DNA of 7,884 nt from JBEGQX01 sp041180805 (GCA_041180805.1 JBEGQX010000340.1:1-7884), one strand, 5' to 3'. Positions 1 through 5,952 are shown, counted from the first letter of the stretch. Made by a program: numbers and translations. Notes: generated by a model not told the origin, from the letters alone.

Positions 1-21
1 TCATGATTCTTTTTGGGGAGA

Positions 22-954
22 TTAGTAATCACCCACAACCTCGCCATTCGCACGACTATGCATGGATTGATAGGCAGTGAAATTGATATTTCCTGCAACA
101 AAACCAACCCTACCATCACACCACGAAGCCATCACACCGCCAGAATGACTGCTGGCTGCGGAACGGTTGTTGTAAAAGGTAGAGTTTGGTGGTTGAGGAG
201 TTGGTGGCTCGGTTGCAACCACATAACCCTGCGAAGGATGATGAACCCATGCAAAGTGATTGGCACCCTTGTCAACATCCAGCCAACTTTGGTTGGCCCA
301 ATGGTTCTTCTCTAAAAGCATGAAAGTGTTACTGGTTCCGTCCGTGATATCAGTAATCTTTACCTTGCTATTCACCCAGGCAATACCGTTGTGCTGGCCG
401 CCATCGCCATTTCTTTCAGCACAACAAGTACCTGTACCAGCATTTACTGCATAATCCTTCATTTCATTAACTGGAGCAGCTCTTCTGGAGGCGGGGCATG
501 AAAAACTTTTGGGCGCGCTGGTGGATGGTGTTTTATTTACCGCCGCACCGGCAGGACCCCTCTGATTTCCATTTTCAATGATCGAAACCGCATAAGCAGG
601 CTGGTTAAAGTCGAATTGCTTGTAGATGTTTTCCGCTTCCATGTAGGGAAGAACTTTCACCGCCCAACTGAAATGCCCGTAAGGGCAACATCCGCCAACT
701 GAAGGATCACTCCAACCTGCTGGAAAATTGTTGTCAGCGGTCTTTGGTCCAAAGCTACCAGGGGGTAGAGAACCTTCCGTATTACTAAAATTGTGAAATG
801 CCAAAGCCATCTGCTTAAGGTTATTCTGACACTGTGCCTTGGCGGCGGCCTCACGCACCTTTTGCACCGCCGGTAACAACAACCCGATGAGTATGGCGAT
901 GATAGCAATCACCACCAAAAGCTCTATCAGGGTAAAACCCTTTTTGCGAACCAT
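22..954 (-). CDS. DUF1559 domain protein with prepilin-type N-terminus
   Basis: This 310-residue protein starts with a type IV prepilin-like leader: basic residues MVRKK, then G6|F7-T-L-I-E11. Cleavage is expected after Gly6, and Glu11 is the conserved +5 glutamate. A hydrophobic helix follows to about residue 28. The segment after it (QKVREAA...CQNNLKQM) is the standard start of the DUF1559 domain. Near the C-terminus are H270 and D280-G281, the H-X9-DG motif, and the protein ends in the family-typical GEVVGD-type tail. Length is normal for the family. The ATG start is supported by an AGGGGG Shine-Dalgarno site seven bases upstream. The family is hugely expanded in Planctomycetes and is thought to form surface or periplasmic pseudopilin-like structures, but its precise role is unknown. 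The gene stands alone, diverging from the membrane protein at 1124. No terminator is visible in the 21 bases left after its stop. Confidence 0.95.
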   Translation of the reverse strand: MVRKKGFTLIELLVVIAIIAILIGLLLPAVQKVREAAAKAQCQNNLKQMALAFHNFSNTEGSLPPGSFGPKTADNNFPAGWSDPSVGGCCPYGHFSWAVKVLPYMEAENIYKQFDFNQPAYAVSIIENGNQRGPAGAAVNKTPSTSAPKSFSCPASRRAAPVNEMKDYAVNAGTGTCCAERNGDGGQHNGIAWVNSKVKITDITDGTSNTFMLLEKNHWANQSWLDVDKGANHFAWVHHPSQGYVVATEPPTPQPPNSTFYNNRSAASSHSGGVMASWCDGRVGFVAGNINFTAYQSMHSRANGEVVGDY

Positions 955-1048
955 GATGAAACCCCCTGAAATACTTATGTAAAAATGATGAGTGACTTCA
1001 TTTATCCTACATAATCCATCGGTTTTGCTGGAAACACTTTTTTGTATT

Positions 1049-1060
1049 TTTTCATGAAAA
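1049..1060. promoter_or_regulatory. 12-bp perfect palindrome in a divergent spacer
   Basis: TTTTCATGAAAA is a perfect inverted repeat. It lies inside the 169-base spacer between the divergent genes ending at 954 (minus) and starting at 1124 (plus). Its position suits an operator for one or both genes. AT-rich palindromes of this size also arise by chance, and no clear -35/-10 pair surrounds it, so this is only a candidate. Confidence 0.2.
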
Positions 1061-1123
1061 TGCCAGGAACTTTTCTCATTTTTGGGCGTTAAACCCTATT
1101 TGCAAAGATGTTAGGATCAATTC

Positions 1124-1672
1124 ATGATGCAAAGCTCCGAAATAAACCCTTTGAATGAACTGAAATTTCCCACATTTGGGCGATGGGTTTTGTTTCATGG
1201 ATTATTCTTTTCGGTACTTGGGCTGGTGGATTGGCATTTCGATGAAACCTTTCTTCCCAAGAATCACGGATTGTTAACATTGCCGATGGGTTTGGGCCTC
1301 CTGCAGGGTTACTTGTTGCGAAACTGCTTGAAGAAAAGCTATCTGCTAATGGTCGTAAACCCTTTGGGTATAGCTGTTTCCTTTGTGGGGATGTGGATTT
1401 TCCCAGCACTGATTGGATTTGGATTTGGTCTGGTACACGCCATCTTCTGGTGGCTGCAAGGCTACCGCCGAACTTTTATCCTAATTCTTGGGGGCTTTGC
1501 AGGCTGGATTCTTGGCGCAGAAGTATGGAGTTTTTTTCCCGGTCAGGAGAATCTTCCAGAAATTGTAAAAATTATAACCGAACCATTGGCCCAGCCGGTG
1601 ATGGGGGCAGGCTTAGGTTATTCCATTTGCACTTACCTTGCCATTTGGATGTTAAAACGACCTGCCAGATAA
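1124..1672 (+). CDS. Six-helix integral membrane protein of unknown function
   Basis: I do not recognise this 182-residue protein. It is strongly hydrophobic, with about six likely membrane helices near residues 19-37, 49-66, 73-92, 94-112, 117-138 and 155-177. Short basic loops separate some of them (R66-NCLKK, YRR at 114-116). Several helices are Gly-rich (GFGFG at 98-102, GAGLG at 161-165), suggesting tight helix packing. There is no signal peptide distinct from the first helix, no obvious catalytic or metal motif, and no soluble domain. An AGGA site at 1113-1116 lies seven bases before the first ATG; a second ATG follows at once, so the start could be one codon later. The gene appears to be a single unit, and its TAA directly abuts the stop of the convergent D-aminoacylase. 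That it is a real gene rests on the ribosome site, the coherent hydrophobic pattern and the fit between its neighbours. Confidence 0.8.
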   Translation: MMQSSEINPLNELKFPTFGRWVLFHGLFFSVLGLVDWHFDETFLPKNHGLLTLPMGLGLLQGYLLRNCLKKSYLLMVVNPLGIAVSFVGMWIFPALIGFGFGLVHAIFWWLQGYRRTFILILGGFAGWILGAEVWSFFPGQENLPEIVKIITEPLAQPVMGAGLGYSICTYLAIWMLKRPAR

Positions 1673-3226
1673 TTATTTTTGGCTTTTACGCAACGCCATT
1701 CCTGACAATTTACCAGTAGGTTTGGAATCCTCAATCACCGCCACCCCGTTCACCAACAGGTGCACAACTCCCTGGGAATATTGATGGGGCTTTTCGTAAG
1801 TAGCCTTATCACGGAATTTTTCGGGGTCAAACACCACCACATCCGCCATATAGCCAGGTTTCAAGTAGCCGCGGTCGGTAAATCCAATGATGTCCGCAGG
1901 CAACCCACTGGAAGAGCGGATGGCCTGTTCCAGTGGAAGCCATTTCTGCTCGATGGAATAAAAACCAATTTTCCTAGAAAAGGTCCCGTAACTGCGCGGA
2001 TGAGGCACCGAGGTTTTATCGGGAATCTTGGCACCACCATCACTTGCCGTGGAAACAAAGTCCTGCTTCATGAAAAGGCGCATGTCTTCCTCGTTCATGC
2101 CGAAATGAACAATCTGCGCGCCGCCATTCTTTTCAATTTCCAGCACCACCTCCAAAGGTGACTTATTGGCCAGTTTGGCAATCTCCACCAGGTTCTTGCC
2201 CGACCAGGCCGCATTCTTGCTGTAGCTGGCAATGCGGATATCCTCGCCATTCTTCTTGGATTTCAGCGAGTCTTCAATGGCTGCCTTCAACCGGGGGCCA
2301 ACCTCGGGGTCGGAATATCGCTTGGTGTAATCTGACAGGCTTCCTTCGCGAAATTGCGATGGAACCAGGGTGGCTTTCAACGATGTACTGCTGGCGGTGT
2401 AGGGGTACTGGTCAGCGGTTACCTTTGTGCCGTTCTTCCTAGCCTGAGAAATCAGTGCCACCACATCGCCTGCCTTGCCCCAGGAATTGCGACCAGAAAC
2501 TTTGATATGGGAAACATGCACGGGCAATTTTGCCTGAGTGCCGATCGTAATTGCCTCGTTTACAGCTGTAAGCACTCCACTACCTTCATCGCGAATATGG
2601 CTGGCATAAAAACCACCGTGAGAGGATGCCACTTTTGCCAGCGTTACCAGTTCGGGAGTTTTGGAATAGGTACCGGGGTTGTAAATAAGGCCTGTGGAAA
2701 GTCCCCAGGCACCATCTTTCATGGCCTTTTCCACCAATTTTTCCATCTTCTGAAGTTCTTCGGTGGTGGGTTCCCGATTCACATTCCCCATAACTGAAGC
2801 TCGCACATCATTGTGCGGAACCTGGTGCGCCACATTGGAACCAATGCCGGCCTTTTCCAGGTTTTTGTAAAAAGCCGCGGTATCCACCGGGCCAGAGCCA
2901 CAGTTCCCGGTAACCACGGTGGTGACTCCCTGAGTCAGATAGTTTCTGTTGGCGTTGGTGGGAGCTTTTTGCATGGGGTAGTCGCTATGGGTGTGCAAAT
3001 CGATAAATCCCGGCGCAACCACAAGGCCTTTGACATCGATAATTTTTGGCGAACCTTGGACTTCAAAAGTGCCGATGGCAACAATCTTGTTTTTGAAAAT
3101 AGCCACATCACCTTTTACAGGTGGGTTTCCAGATCCATCGTAAATGGAACCATTTTTCAAAACCAAATCTGCCTGAACAGGATTGGCAGCAAAAACCAAA
3201 GAAAGAAAAAAAGCGGCTAGGTTCAT
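1673..3226 (-). CDS. Exported N-acyl-D-amino-acid deacylase (D-aminoacylase), amidohydrolase superfamily
   Basis: The predicted enzyme hydrolyses N-acyl-D-amino acids to D-amino acids and a carboxylate. In the 517-residue form I prefer, residues 1-19 are a signal peptide ending VQA|D, so the enzyme is probably exported. Family landmarks appear in order: HTHSD at 78-82, the metal-ligand cysteine in GNCG (Cys109), GLSTGLIYNPG at 175-185, SHIRDE at 209-214 with His210, VSHIK with His240, DQYPYTASST at 272-281, the likely catalytic Asp396 in ASDGG, and HPRSYGTF at 409-416. All key metal and catalytic positions seem intact. The ATG at 3226 has a GGAAG site seven bases upstream; the reading frame also runs back to a TTG at 3289, but that adds 21 residues ahead of the signal peptide without a better ribosome site. 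The exact acyl or D-residue preference cannot be read from sequence. A role in scavenging D-amino-acid-containing peptides or peptidoglycan fragments is inference. Confidence 0.92.
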   Translation of the reverse strand: MNLAAFFLSLVFAANPVQADLVLKNGSIYDGSGNPPVKGDVAIFKNKIVAIGTFEVQGSPKIIDVKGLVVAPGFIDLHTHSDYPMQKAPTNANRNYLTQGVTTVVTGNCGSGPVDTAAFYKNLEKAGIGSNVAHQVPHNDVRASVMGNVNREPTTEELQKMEKLVEKAMKDGAWGLSTGLIYNPGTYSKTPELVTLAKVASSHGGFYASHIRDEGSGVLTAVNEAITIGTQAKLPVHVSHIKVSGRNSWGKAGDVVALISQARKNGTKVTADQYPYTASSTSLKATLVPSQFREGSLSDYTKRYSDPEVGPRLKAAIEDSLKSKKNGEDIRIASYSKNAAWSGKNLVEIAKLANKSPLEVVLEIEKNGGAQIVHFGMNEEDMRLFMKQDFVSTASDGGAKIPDKTSVPHPRSYGTFSRKIGFYSIEQKWLPLEQAIRSSSGLPADIIGFTDRGYLKPGYMADVVVFDPEKFRDKATYEKPHQYSQGVVHLLVNGVAVIEDSKPTGKLSGMALRKSQK

Positions 3227-3233
3227 GGGGAAA

Positions 3234-3238
3234 CTTCC
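3234..3238 (-). promoter_or_regulatory. Ribosome binding site of the D-aminoacylase gene
   Basis: On the minus strand this reads GGAAG, seven bases before the ATG at 3226. It decides the start in favour of this ATG, which begins a clean signal peptide, over the in-frame TTG at 3289. Confidence 0.65.
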
Positions 3239-3366
3239 AAAAAGCAGGATTTTTGACAGAAGATACCCCGGAAAGGCTCTGAATACCAATAAGAAGTGGG
3301 TTTATGAGGGTTGTATTAAGTAGGGATAGGTGCGGGAAAAGGGGTGCCAGAAAAGTCGGGCCAAAT

Positions 3367-3422
3367 TACCTAAATAATGCTTGACCTAAGGTTAACTGGT
3401 TTTTACTATATTATCTAAATAA
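3367..3422 (+). promoter_or_regulatory. Paired 11-bp direct repeats bracketing a promoter
   Basis: TACCTAAATAA (3367-3377) and TATCTAAATAA (3412-3422) match at 10 of 11 positions and lie 45 bp apart start to start. The first ends three bases before the -35 box at 3381; the second covers the expected transcription start. A further ACCTAAGGT inverted repeat (3384-3392) overlaps the -35 box. The placement is what one expects of regulator sites around a controlled promoter, but AT-rich chance similarity is possible. Confidence 0.35.
3381..3409 (+). promoter_or_regulatory. Sigma-70-type promoter for the Cys-rich protein gene
   Basis: TTGACC (3381-3386) matches five of six bases of the -35 consensus. 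After a 17-base spacer comes TACTAT (3404-3409) as the -10 box, within a very AT-rich run that also contains TATATT and TATTAT as alternative -10 boxes at longer spacing. Transcription would start near 3416. The only plus-strand gene it can serve is the one at 3654, giving an untranslated leader of about 240 nt. No other site in the window matches both boxes at optimal spacing as well. Confidence 0.6.
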
Positions 3423-3653
3423 CCCCTCCTCCACCAATCTCTGACAGCAGAGACGATGTAAGGAGACATCGATTGCCTGAGCCGGCGTCCTCCGTTGGGA
3501 AAGCCAAGGCAGACTAAAATTCGGGTAAGCTTCGTGGTGGTTCGTAAGGATGATGGGGAGGAATTCGAATTCAGGTTTTACTTGGCCCGCAGTGGGCTGG
3601 TTCTGAATCGGTAGGGGGTTTAGGTTTTCCAGTTTCCCTTGGAGGTACAGAGA
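3416..3653 (+). promoter_or_regulatory. Long structured 5' leader, candidate cis-regulatory RNA
   Basis: No gene is visible between the promoter and the Cys-rich gene. The leader begins with two perfect hairpins set back to back. The first has arms 3438-3443 and 3448-3453 (TCTCTG/CAGAGA, loop ACAG). The second has arms 3454-3459 and 3466-3471 (CGATGT/ACATCG, loop AAGGAG). A third, bulged hairpin can form from 3474-3478 with 3507-3511, enclosing 3484-3486 with 3503-3505. AATTCG (3518-3523) can pair with CGAATT (3566-3571). CCTCCA at 3428-3433 is exactly complementary to TGGAGG at 3640-3645, which contains the Shine-Dalgarno site, and a second CCTCC lies at 3489-3493. I do not recognise a known riboswitch class. 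The structures are hand-drawn, not energy-evaluated. Confidence 0.4.
3641..3645 (+). promoter_or_regulatory. Strong ribosome binding site fixing the Cys-rich protein start
   Basis: GGAGG lies eight bases before the ATG at 3654. The reading frame extends upstream to a TTG at 3639, but that codon overlaps this site, so translation must begin at the ATG. Confidence 0.9.
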
Positions 3654-4049
3654 ATGTACAGCGTAGTATTGTTGATGGCGCTGAGTGGCAGCGCAGATGT
3701 GGTGGATCTTGGTGGTCGCAGCTGCAAGGGCTGCAATGGTTGCCAGGGCACCGTGGTTGTTGAAAAGAAGAGCTGCAATGGTTGCAATGGCTGCCATGGC
3801 GGTCACAAGCTTTTCAATCGTTCCAAAGGCTGCTGCGGCGGCGAAGTTAAGAGCTGCAACGGCTGCAACGGCGGCTCCAAGCACTCTTGCCATGGCTGCA
3901 ACGGCGGCGGTCTCCTCAGCAAGCTGAAGGGTCATCGTTCTTGCCATGGTTGCACCGGCGGCTCCTGCAATGGTTGCAATGGCGGAACTGTAGTTCCTGC
4001 TGAACCTAAGAAGGAAGAAAAGAAGGCTGAACCAAAGAAGGCTGCTTAA
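3654..4049 (+). CDS. Small Cys/Gly-rich SCxGCxG repeat protein, planctomycete type
   Basis: This 131-residue protein has three parts. Residues 1-22 start MYSVVLLMAL, a short hydrophobic stretch that lacks the basic residues of a normal signal peptide. Residues 23-111 carry 16 cysteines at 24, 27, 30, 41, 44, 47, 60, 61, 68, 71, 79, 82, 97, 100, 105 and 108. Six units fit S-C-x-G-C-x-G, with Asn, His, Lys or Thr at the variable sites. Residues 115-131 are a Pro/Lys/Glu/Ala tail (AEPKKEEKKAEPKKAA). The dense CxxC spacing resembles metal-binding or redox-active proteins, but no function is established here. From memory, similar proteins opening with MYSVV and carrying CxGC repeats occur in Gemmata-like genomes; I could not verify this. 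All 16 cysteine codons are TGC. The gene has its own promoter, long leader and strong terminator, which suggests independent and probably high expression. Location (surface, periplasm or cytoplasm) is undecided. Confidence 0.85.
   Translation: MYSVVLLMALSGSADVVDLGGRSCKGCNGCQGTVVVEKKSCNGCNGCHGGHKLFNRSKGCCGGEVKSCNGCNGGSKHSCHGCNGGGLLSKLKGHRSCHGCTGGSCNGCNGGTVVPAEPKKEEKKAEPKKAA
3720..3990 (+). repeat. Degenerate coding repeats in the Cys-rich gene
   Basis: The protein repeats are visible in the DNA. An 18-base stretch, TGCAATGGTTGCAATGGC, occurs exactly at 3774-3791 and 3966-3983. TCTTGCCATGG occurs at 3885-3895 and 3939-3949, each followed by a closely similar 13-base stretch; these copies lie 54 bases (18 codons) apart. 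The spacing keeps frame, so unit duplication or loss would preserve the protein. This points to growth by internal duplication. Confidence 0.7.
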
Positions 4050-4088
4050 TTGCAACTTCGGGTTTAGTTCCGGATTTTCATCTTGAAC

Positions 4089-4094
4089 TATAAT
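4089..4094 (+). promoter_or_regulatory. Consensus -10 box just before the terminator hairpin
   Basis: A perfect TATAAT lies four bases before the terminator stem. The sequence 17-18 bases upstream (AGTTCC/TAGTTC) is a poor -35 box. If active, it would start RNA near 4101, inside the 5' arm of the hairpin, and could serve menG. A second weak option is TGGTAAGAT at 4138-4146, an extended -10 pattern that would give a leader of about 30 nt. Confidence 0.25.
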
Positions 4095-4097
4095 AAG

Positions 4098-4131
4098 GAA
4101 GAGAGGCTTTTGGGCCTCTCTTCTTTTTTTT
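4098..4131 (+). terminator. Intrinsic terminator after the Cys-rich gene
   Basis: GAAGAGAGGC (4098-4107) pairs perfectly with GCCTCTCTTC (4114-4123) around a six-base TTTTGG loop. A run of eight T follows at 4124-4131. A ten-base-pair stem plus a U-tract is a textbook Rho-independent terminator. It lies 48 bases after the Cys-rich gene stop and separates that gene from menG. Confidence 0.93.
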
Positions 4132-4183
4132 GCTTTATGGTAAGATTTCGCGGCTCATACAACAAAAAGGCAACCTTACAACC

Positions 4184-4909
4184 ATGTCCGCCAATCAGGT
4201 TAACAAGGATGGAAATCGTGTTCGTGCCATGTTTGCCGGCATAGCGCCCTGGTACGATTTTCTGAACCACCTTCTTAGCCTAAACATAGACCGCTACTGG
4301 CGCTGGCGCATGACCAAGCTGGTTCCACCCCCCACACAAGGTTCCATTTTGGATGTATGCACCGGCACTGGTGACCTGGCCATTGGCTACCACCTTGCGG
4401 CAGGCGGCAAAATCCCCGTTGTTGGCAGCGACTTCTGCCTTCCCATGCTGGAAACAGCAAGAGCAAAGGCCGTCAAAAAACAACTGGAAATACCATTTCT
4501 TGAAGCCGACACACTTGTTTTACCCTTTCAGGACCAAAAATTCGACCTTGTCACAGTGGCTTTTGGGCTTCGAAATGTGTCTGATACACTGAAAGGCATT
4601 CAGGAGATGGTGCGAGTAGCCCAGCCTGGCGGTACAGTTGCCATCCTGGAATTCTCAAGACCACGAGGCTGGTTTCTGGGCTCGCTTTACGGTTTCTATT
4701 TCCGAAGGATTCTACCCCTGATGGGTCAGATTTTTTCCCGCAGCAAGGACGATGCCTACCATTACCTTCGCAACAGTGTGCTCCAGTTTCCTGATGGTGA
4801 AGACCTTGCAAGGCTGATGGAATCCGGTGGACTGGAGAATGTCCGCTGGAAGCCACTCACTTTTGGGATCGCAACCCTGTATTGGGGCACCAAACGCCCC
4901 GATAAATGA
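4184..4909 (+). CDS. menG: Demethylmenaquinone methyltransferase (UbiE/MenG family)
   Basis: This SAM-dependent enzyme methylates demethylmenaquinone to menaquinone, the last step of menaquinone synthesis. The 241-residue protein matches the family from end to end. It has the N-terminal block VRAMFAGIAPWYDFLNH (13-29), SAM motif I LDVCTGTGDL (56-65), the acidic residue of motif II in GSDF (Asp83), FGLRN (127-131), LEFSRP (155-160) and the late YHYLRNSVLQFPD block typical of UbiE/MenG. The name menG is preferred over ubiE because known planctomycetes use menaquinone; that is background knowledge, not seen here. The ATG at 4184 is chosen because the family's conserved region starts soon after it. 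The frame extends to a TTG at 4130, but that falls in the terminator's T-run. The ribosome site is weak (AAGG 13 bases upstream). hemE follows 38 bases downstream, probably in one operon. Confidence 0.93.
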   Translation: MSANQVNKDGNRVRAMFAGIAPWYDFLNHLLSLNIDRYWRWRMTKLVPPPTQGSILDVCTGTGDLAIGYHLAAGGKIPVVGSDFCLPMLETARAKAVKKQLEIPFLEADTLVLPFQDQKFDLVTVAFGLRNVSDTLKGIQEMVRVAQPGGTVAILEFSRPRGWFLGSLYGFYFRRILPLMGQIFSRSKDDAYHYLRNSVLQFPDGEDLARLMESGGLENVRWKPLTFGIATLYWGTKRPDK

Positions 4910-4947
4910 TAAACTGATCAGATACATTCATTGGTCAGGAGCCCCTC

Positions 4948-5952
4948 ATGGAGCATCTACTGGTCCGGGCTGCCCGGGGAGAAAAAGTCGAACGAGTTCC
5001 TGTATGGGCCATGCGTCAGGCTGGCAGATGGGACAGCGAATTCCAAAAGCTTCGCACAGGCATAGGTTTCTACGATTTTTCGGAAAATGTGGAGCTGGCC
5101 GCCAAGGCTTCCATCCTTCCCGTTCGATTCGGGGTGGATGGTGTCATCCTTTTCTACGACATTACCACGCTGCCTGTTTCCATGGGATTGCCCTTTTCCT
5201 TGCAGGCGAACACCGGCCCTGTGCCTGCAACCCCCATCCGAACCCTGGCGGATGTCGACAAATTAGAAGCAAATCCTGCTCCCCAAACCTTTGAGCATGT
5301 TCGCCAGATGCTTTTCCGGGTGAAAAAGGATTTGAACAACTCACACCCTGTGCTTGTATTTGCAGGCGCCCCTTTTACCGTGGCCACTTATTGCATAGGC
5401 ACCGGTAAGAATATGGATGCCACCCGTGCTTTTGCCAGAGAAAACCCTGCGGTGTGGGATGCCCTTCTGGAAAAACTTTCCCATGCGACCGTGGTATTCT
5501 TGAAAACCCTGATCGCCGATGGTGCCAGTGCCTATCAGCTTTTTGATTCTTGGGCGGGCATGCTTTCCGAGAACGAATACGATAGCTGGGCGCAGAAATA
5601 CCATGCGGATATTCTGGGCAAGGCGACGGGAATTCCCCGCATTCTATTTGTGAAGGAATGCCCCTATCTTCCCCGGCAGGCAAAAACAGGGGCGGACATT
5701 ATCAGCCTTGGTAAGCGCCAAGACCTGGCTCAGGCCCGCAAAGATTATCCCGACTTGGTTTTCCAGGGAAATGTGGATGAAATGATTCTCCGCACCGGCA
5801 CACCTGAAAAAGTTCGGGAAGCGGTAAGGCAATGCCTTCGCGCCGGGGGTGGGCATAAACATATTCTTAACCTTAACCATGGTGTGGACCGCACCACGCC
5901 CATGGAAAACTTCGCAGCTTTTGTGGACGAGGCAAGAAACTTCAAACTTTAG
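4948..5952 (+). CDS. hemE: Uroporphyrinogen decarboxylase
   Basis: HemE converts uroporphyrinogen III to coproporphyrinogen III by removing four carboxyl groups, on the way to heme, and acts in the cytoplasm without a cofactor. The 334-residue protein is near the usual length. Conserved features are MRQAGR (22-27, substrate-binding arginines), the essential aspartate in LFYDI (Asp71), FAGAPFTVATY (138-148, with the active-site Tyr148), QLFDSWAG (197-204) and the C-terminal NHGV with His311. Some positions differ from the textbook enzyme: MRQAGR is followed by WDSEF rather than YLPEY, and the usual GNLDP block reads GNVDE. These look like lineage variants, because the catalytic residues are kept. 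An AGGAG site lies six bases before the ATG. The gene follows menG by 38 bases, linking two respiratory cofactor pathways. Its TAG overlaps the stop codon of the convergent DUF167 gene. Confidence 0.93.
   Translation: MEHLLVRAARGEKVERVPVWAMRQAGRWDSEFQKLRTGIGFYDFSENVELAAKASILPVRFGVDGVILFYDITTLPVSMGLPFSLQANTGPVPATPIRTLADVDKLEANPAPQTFEHVRQMLFRVKKDLNNSHPVLVFAGAPFTVATYCIGTGKNMDATRAFARENPAVWDALLEKLSHATVVFLKTLIADGASAYQLFDSWAGMLSENEYDSWAQKYHADILGKATGIPRILFVKECPYLPRQAKTGADIISLGKRQDLAQARKDYPDLVFQGNVDEMILRTGTPEKVREAVRQCLRAGGGHKHILNLNHGVDRTTPMENFAAFVDEARNFKL

Noticed and set aside
2354..3220. Several open frames on the plus strand inside the D-aminoacylase gene
   Set aside because: They lie opposite a full-length conserved enzyme with all motifs intact, show no family features and have no convincing starts.
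3456..3461. Start-stop ATGTAA within the second leader hairpin
   Set aside because: Start-stop elements can matter, but there is no ribosome site at proper spacing, and it falls inside a hairpin arm and loop.
3561..3572. GAATTCGAATTC perfect palindrome in the leader
   Set aside because: A self-complementary 12-mer without a loop; more likely to take part in the 3518-3523/3566-3571 pairing or to be chance than to be a separate operator.
3550..3606. Short 18-codon ORF in the leader (MMGRNSNSGFTWPAVGWF)
   Set aside because: An AAGG lies immediately before the ATG with no usable spacing, the composition is not a typical attenuation peptide, and it is not in frame with the Cys-rich gene. It could be a leader peptide, but I cannot support it.
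3416..3653. Known riboswitch (cobalamin or cyclic-di-GMP class)
   Set aside because: Some GGGAAAGCC-like and GCCxGG-like pieces looked suggestive, but the conserved cores of these classes are not present in order.
3720..3990. Possible CRISPR-like or tandem repeat array
   Set aside because: The repeats are in-frame coding units of unequal spacing without unique spacers of constant length.
3411..4055. Long open frame on the minus strand opposite the Cys-rich gene
   Set aside because: Its Ala/Thr-rich translation (repeated AAAT, AMAAIATI-like runs) is the mirror of the GC-rich sense repeats. It lacks a ribosome site, and the plus strand has promoter, ribosome site and terminator.
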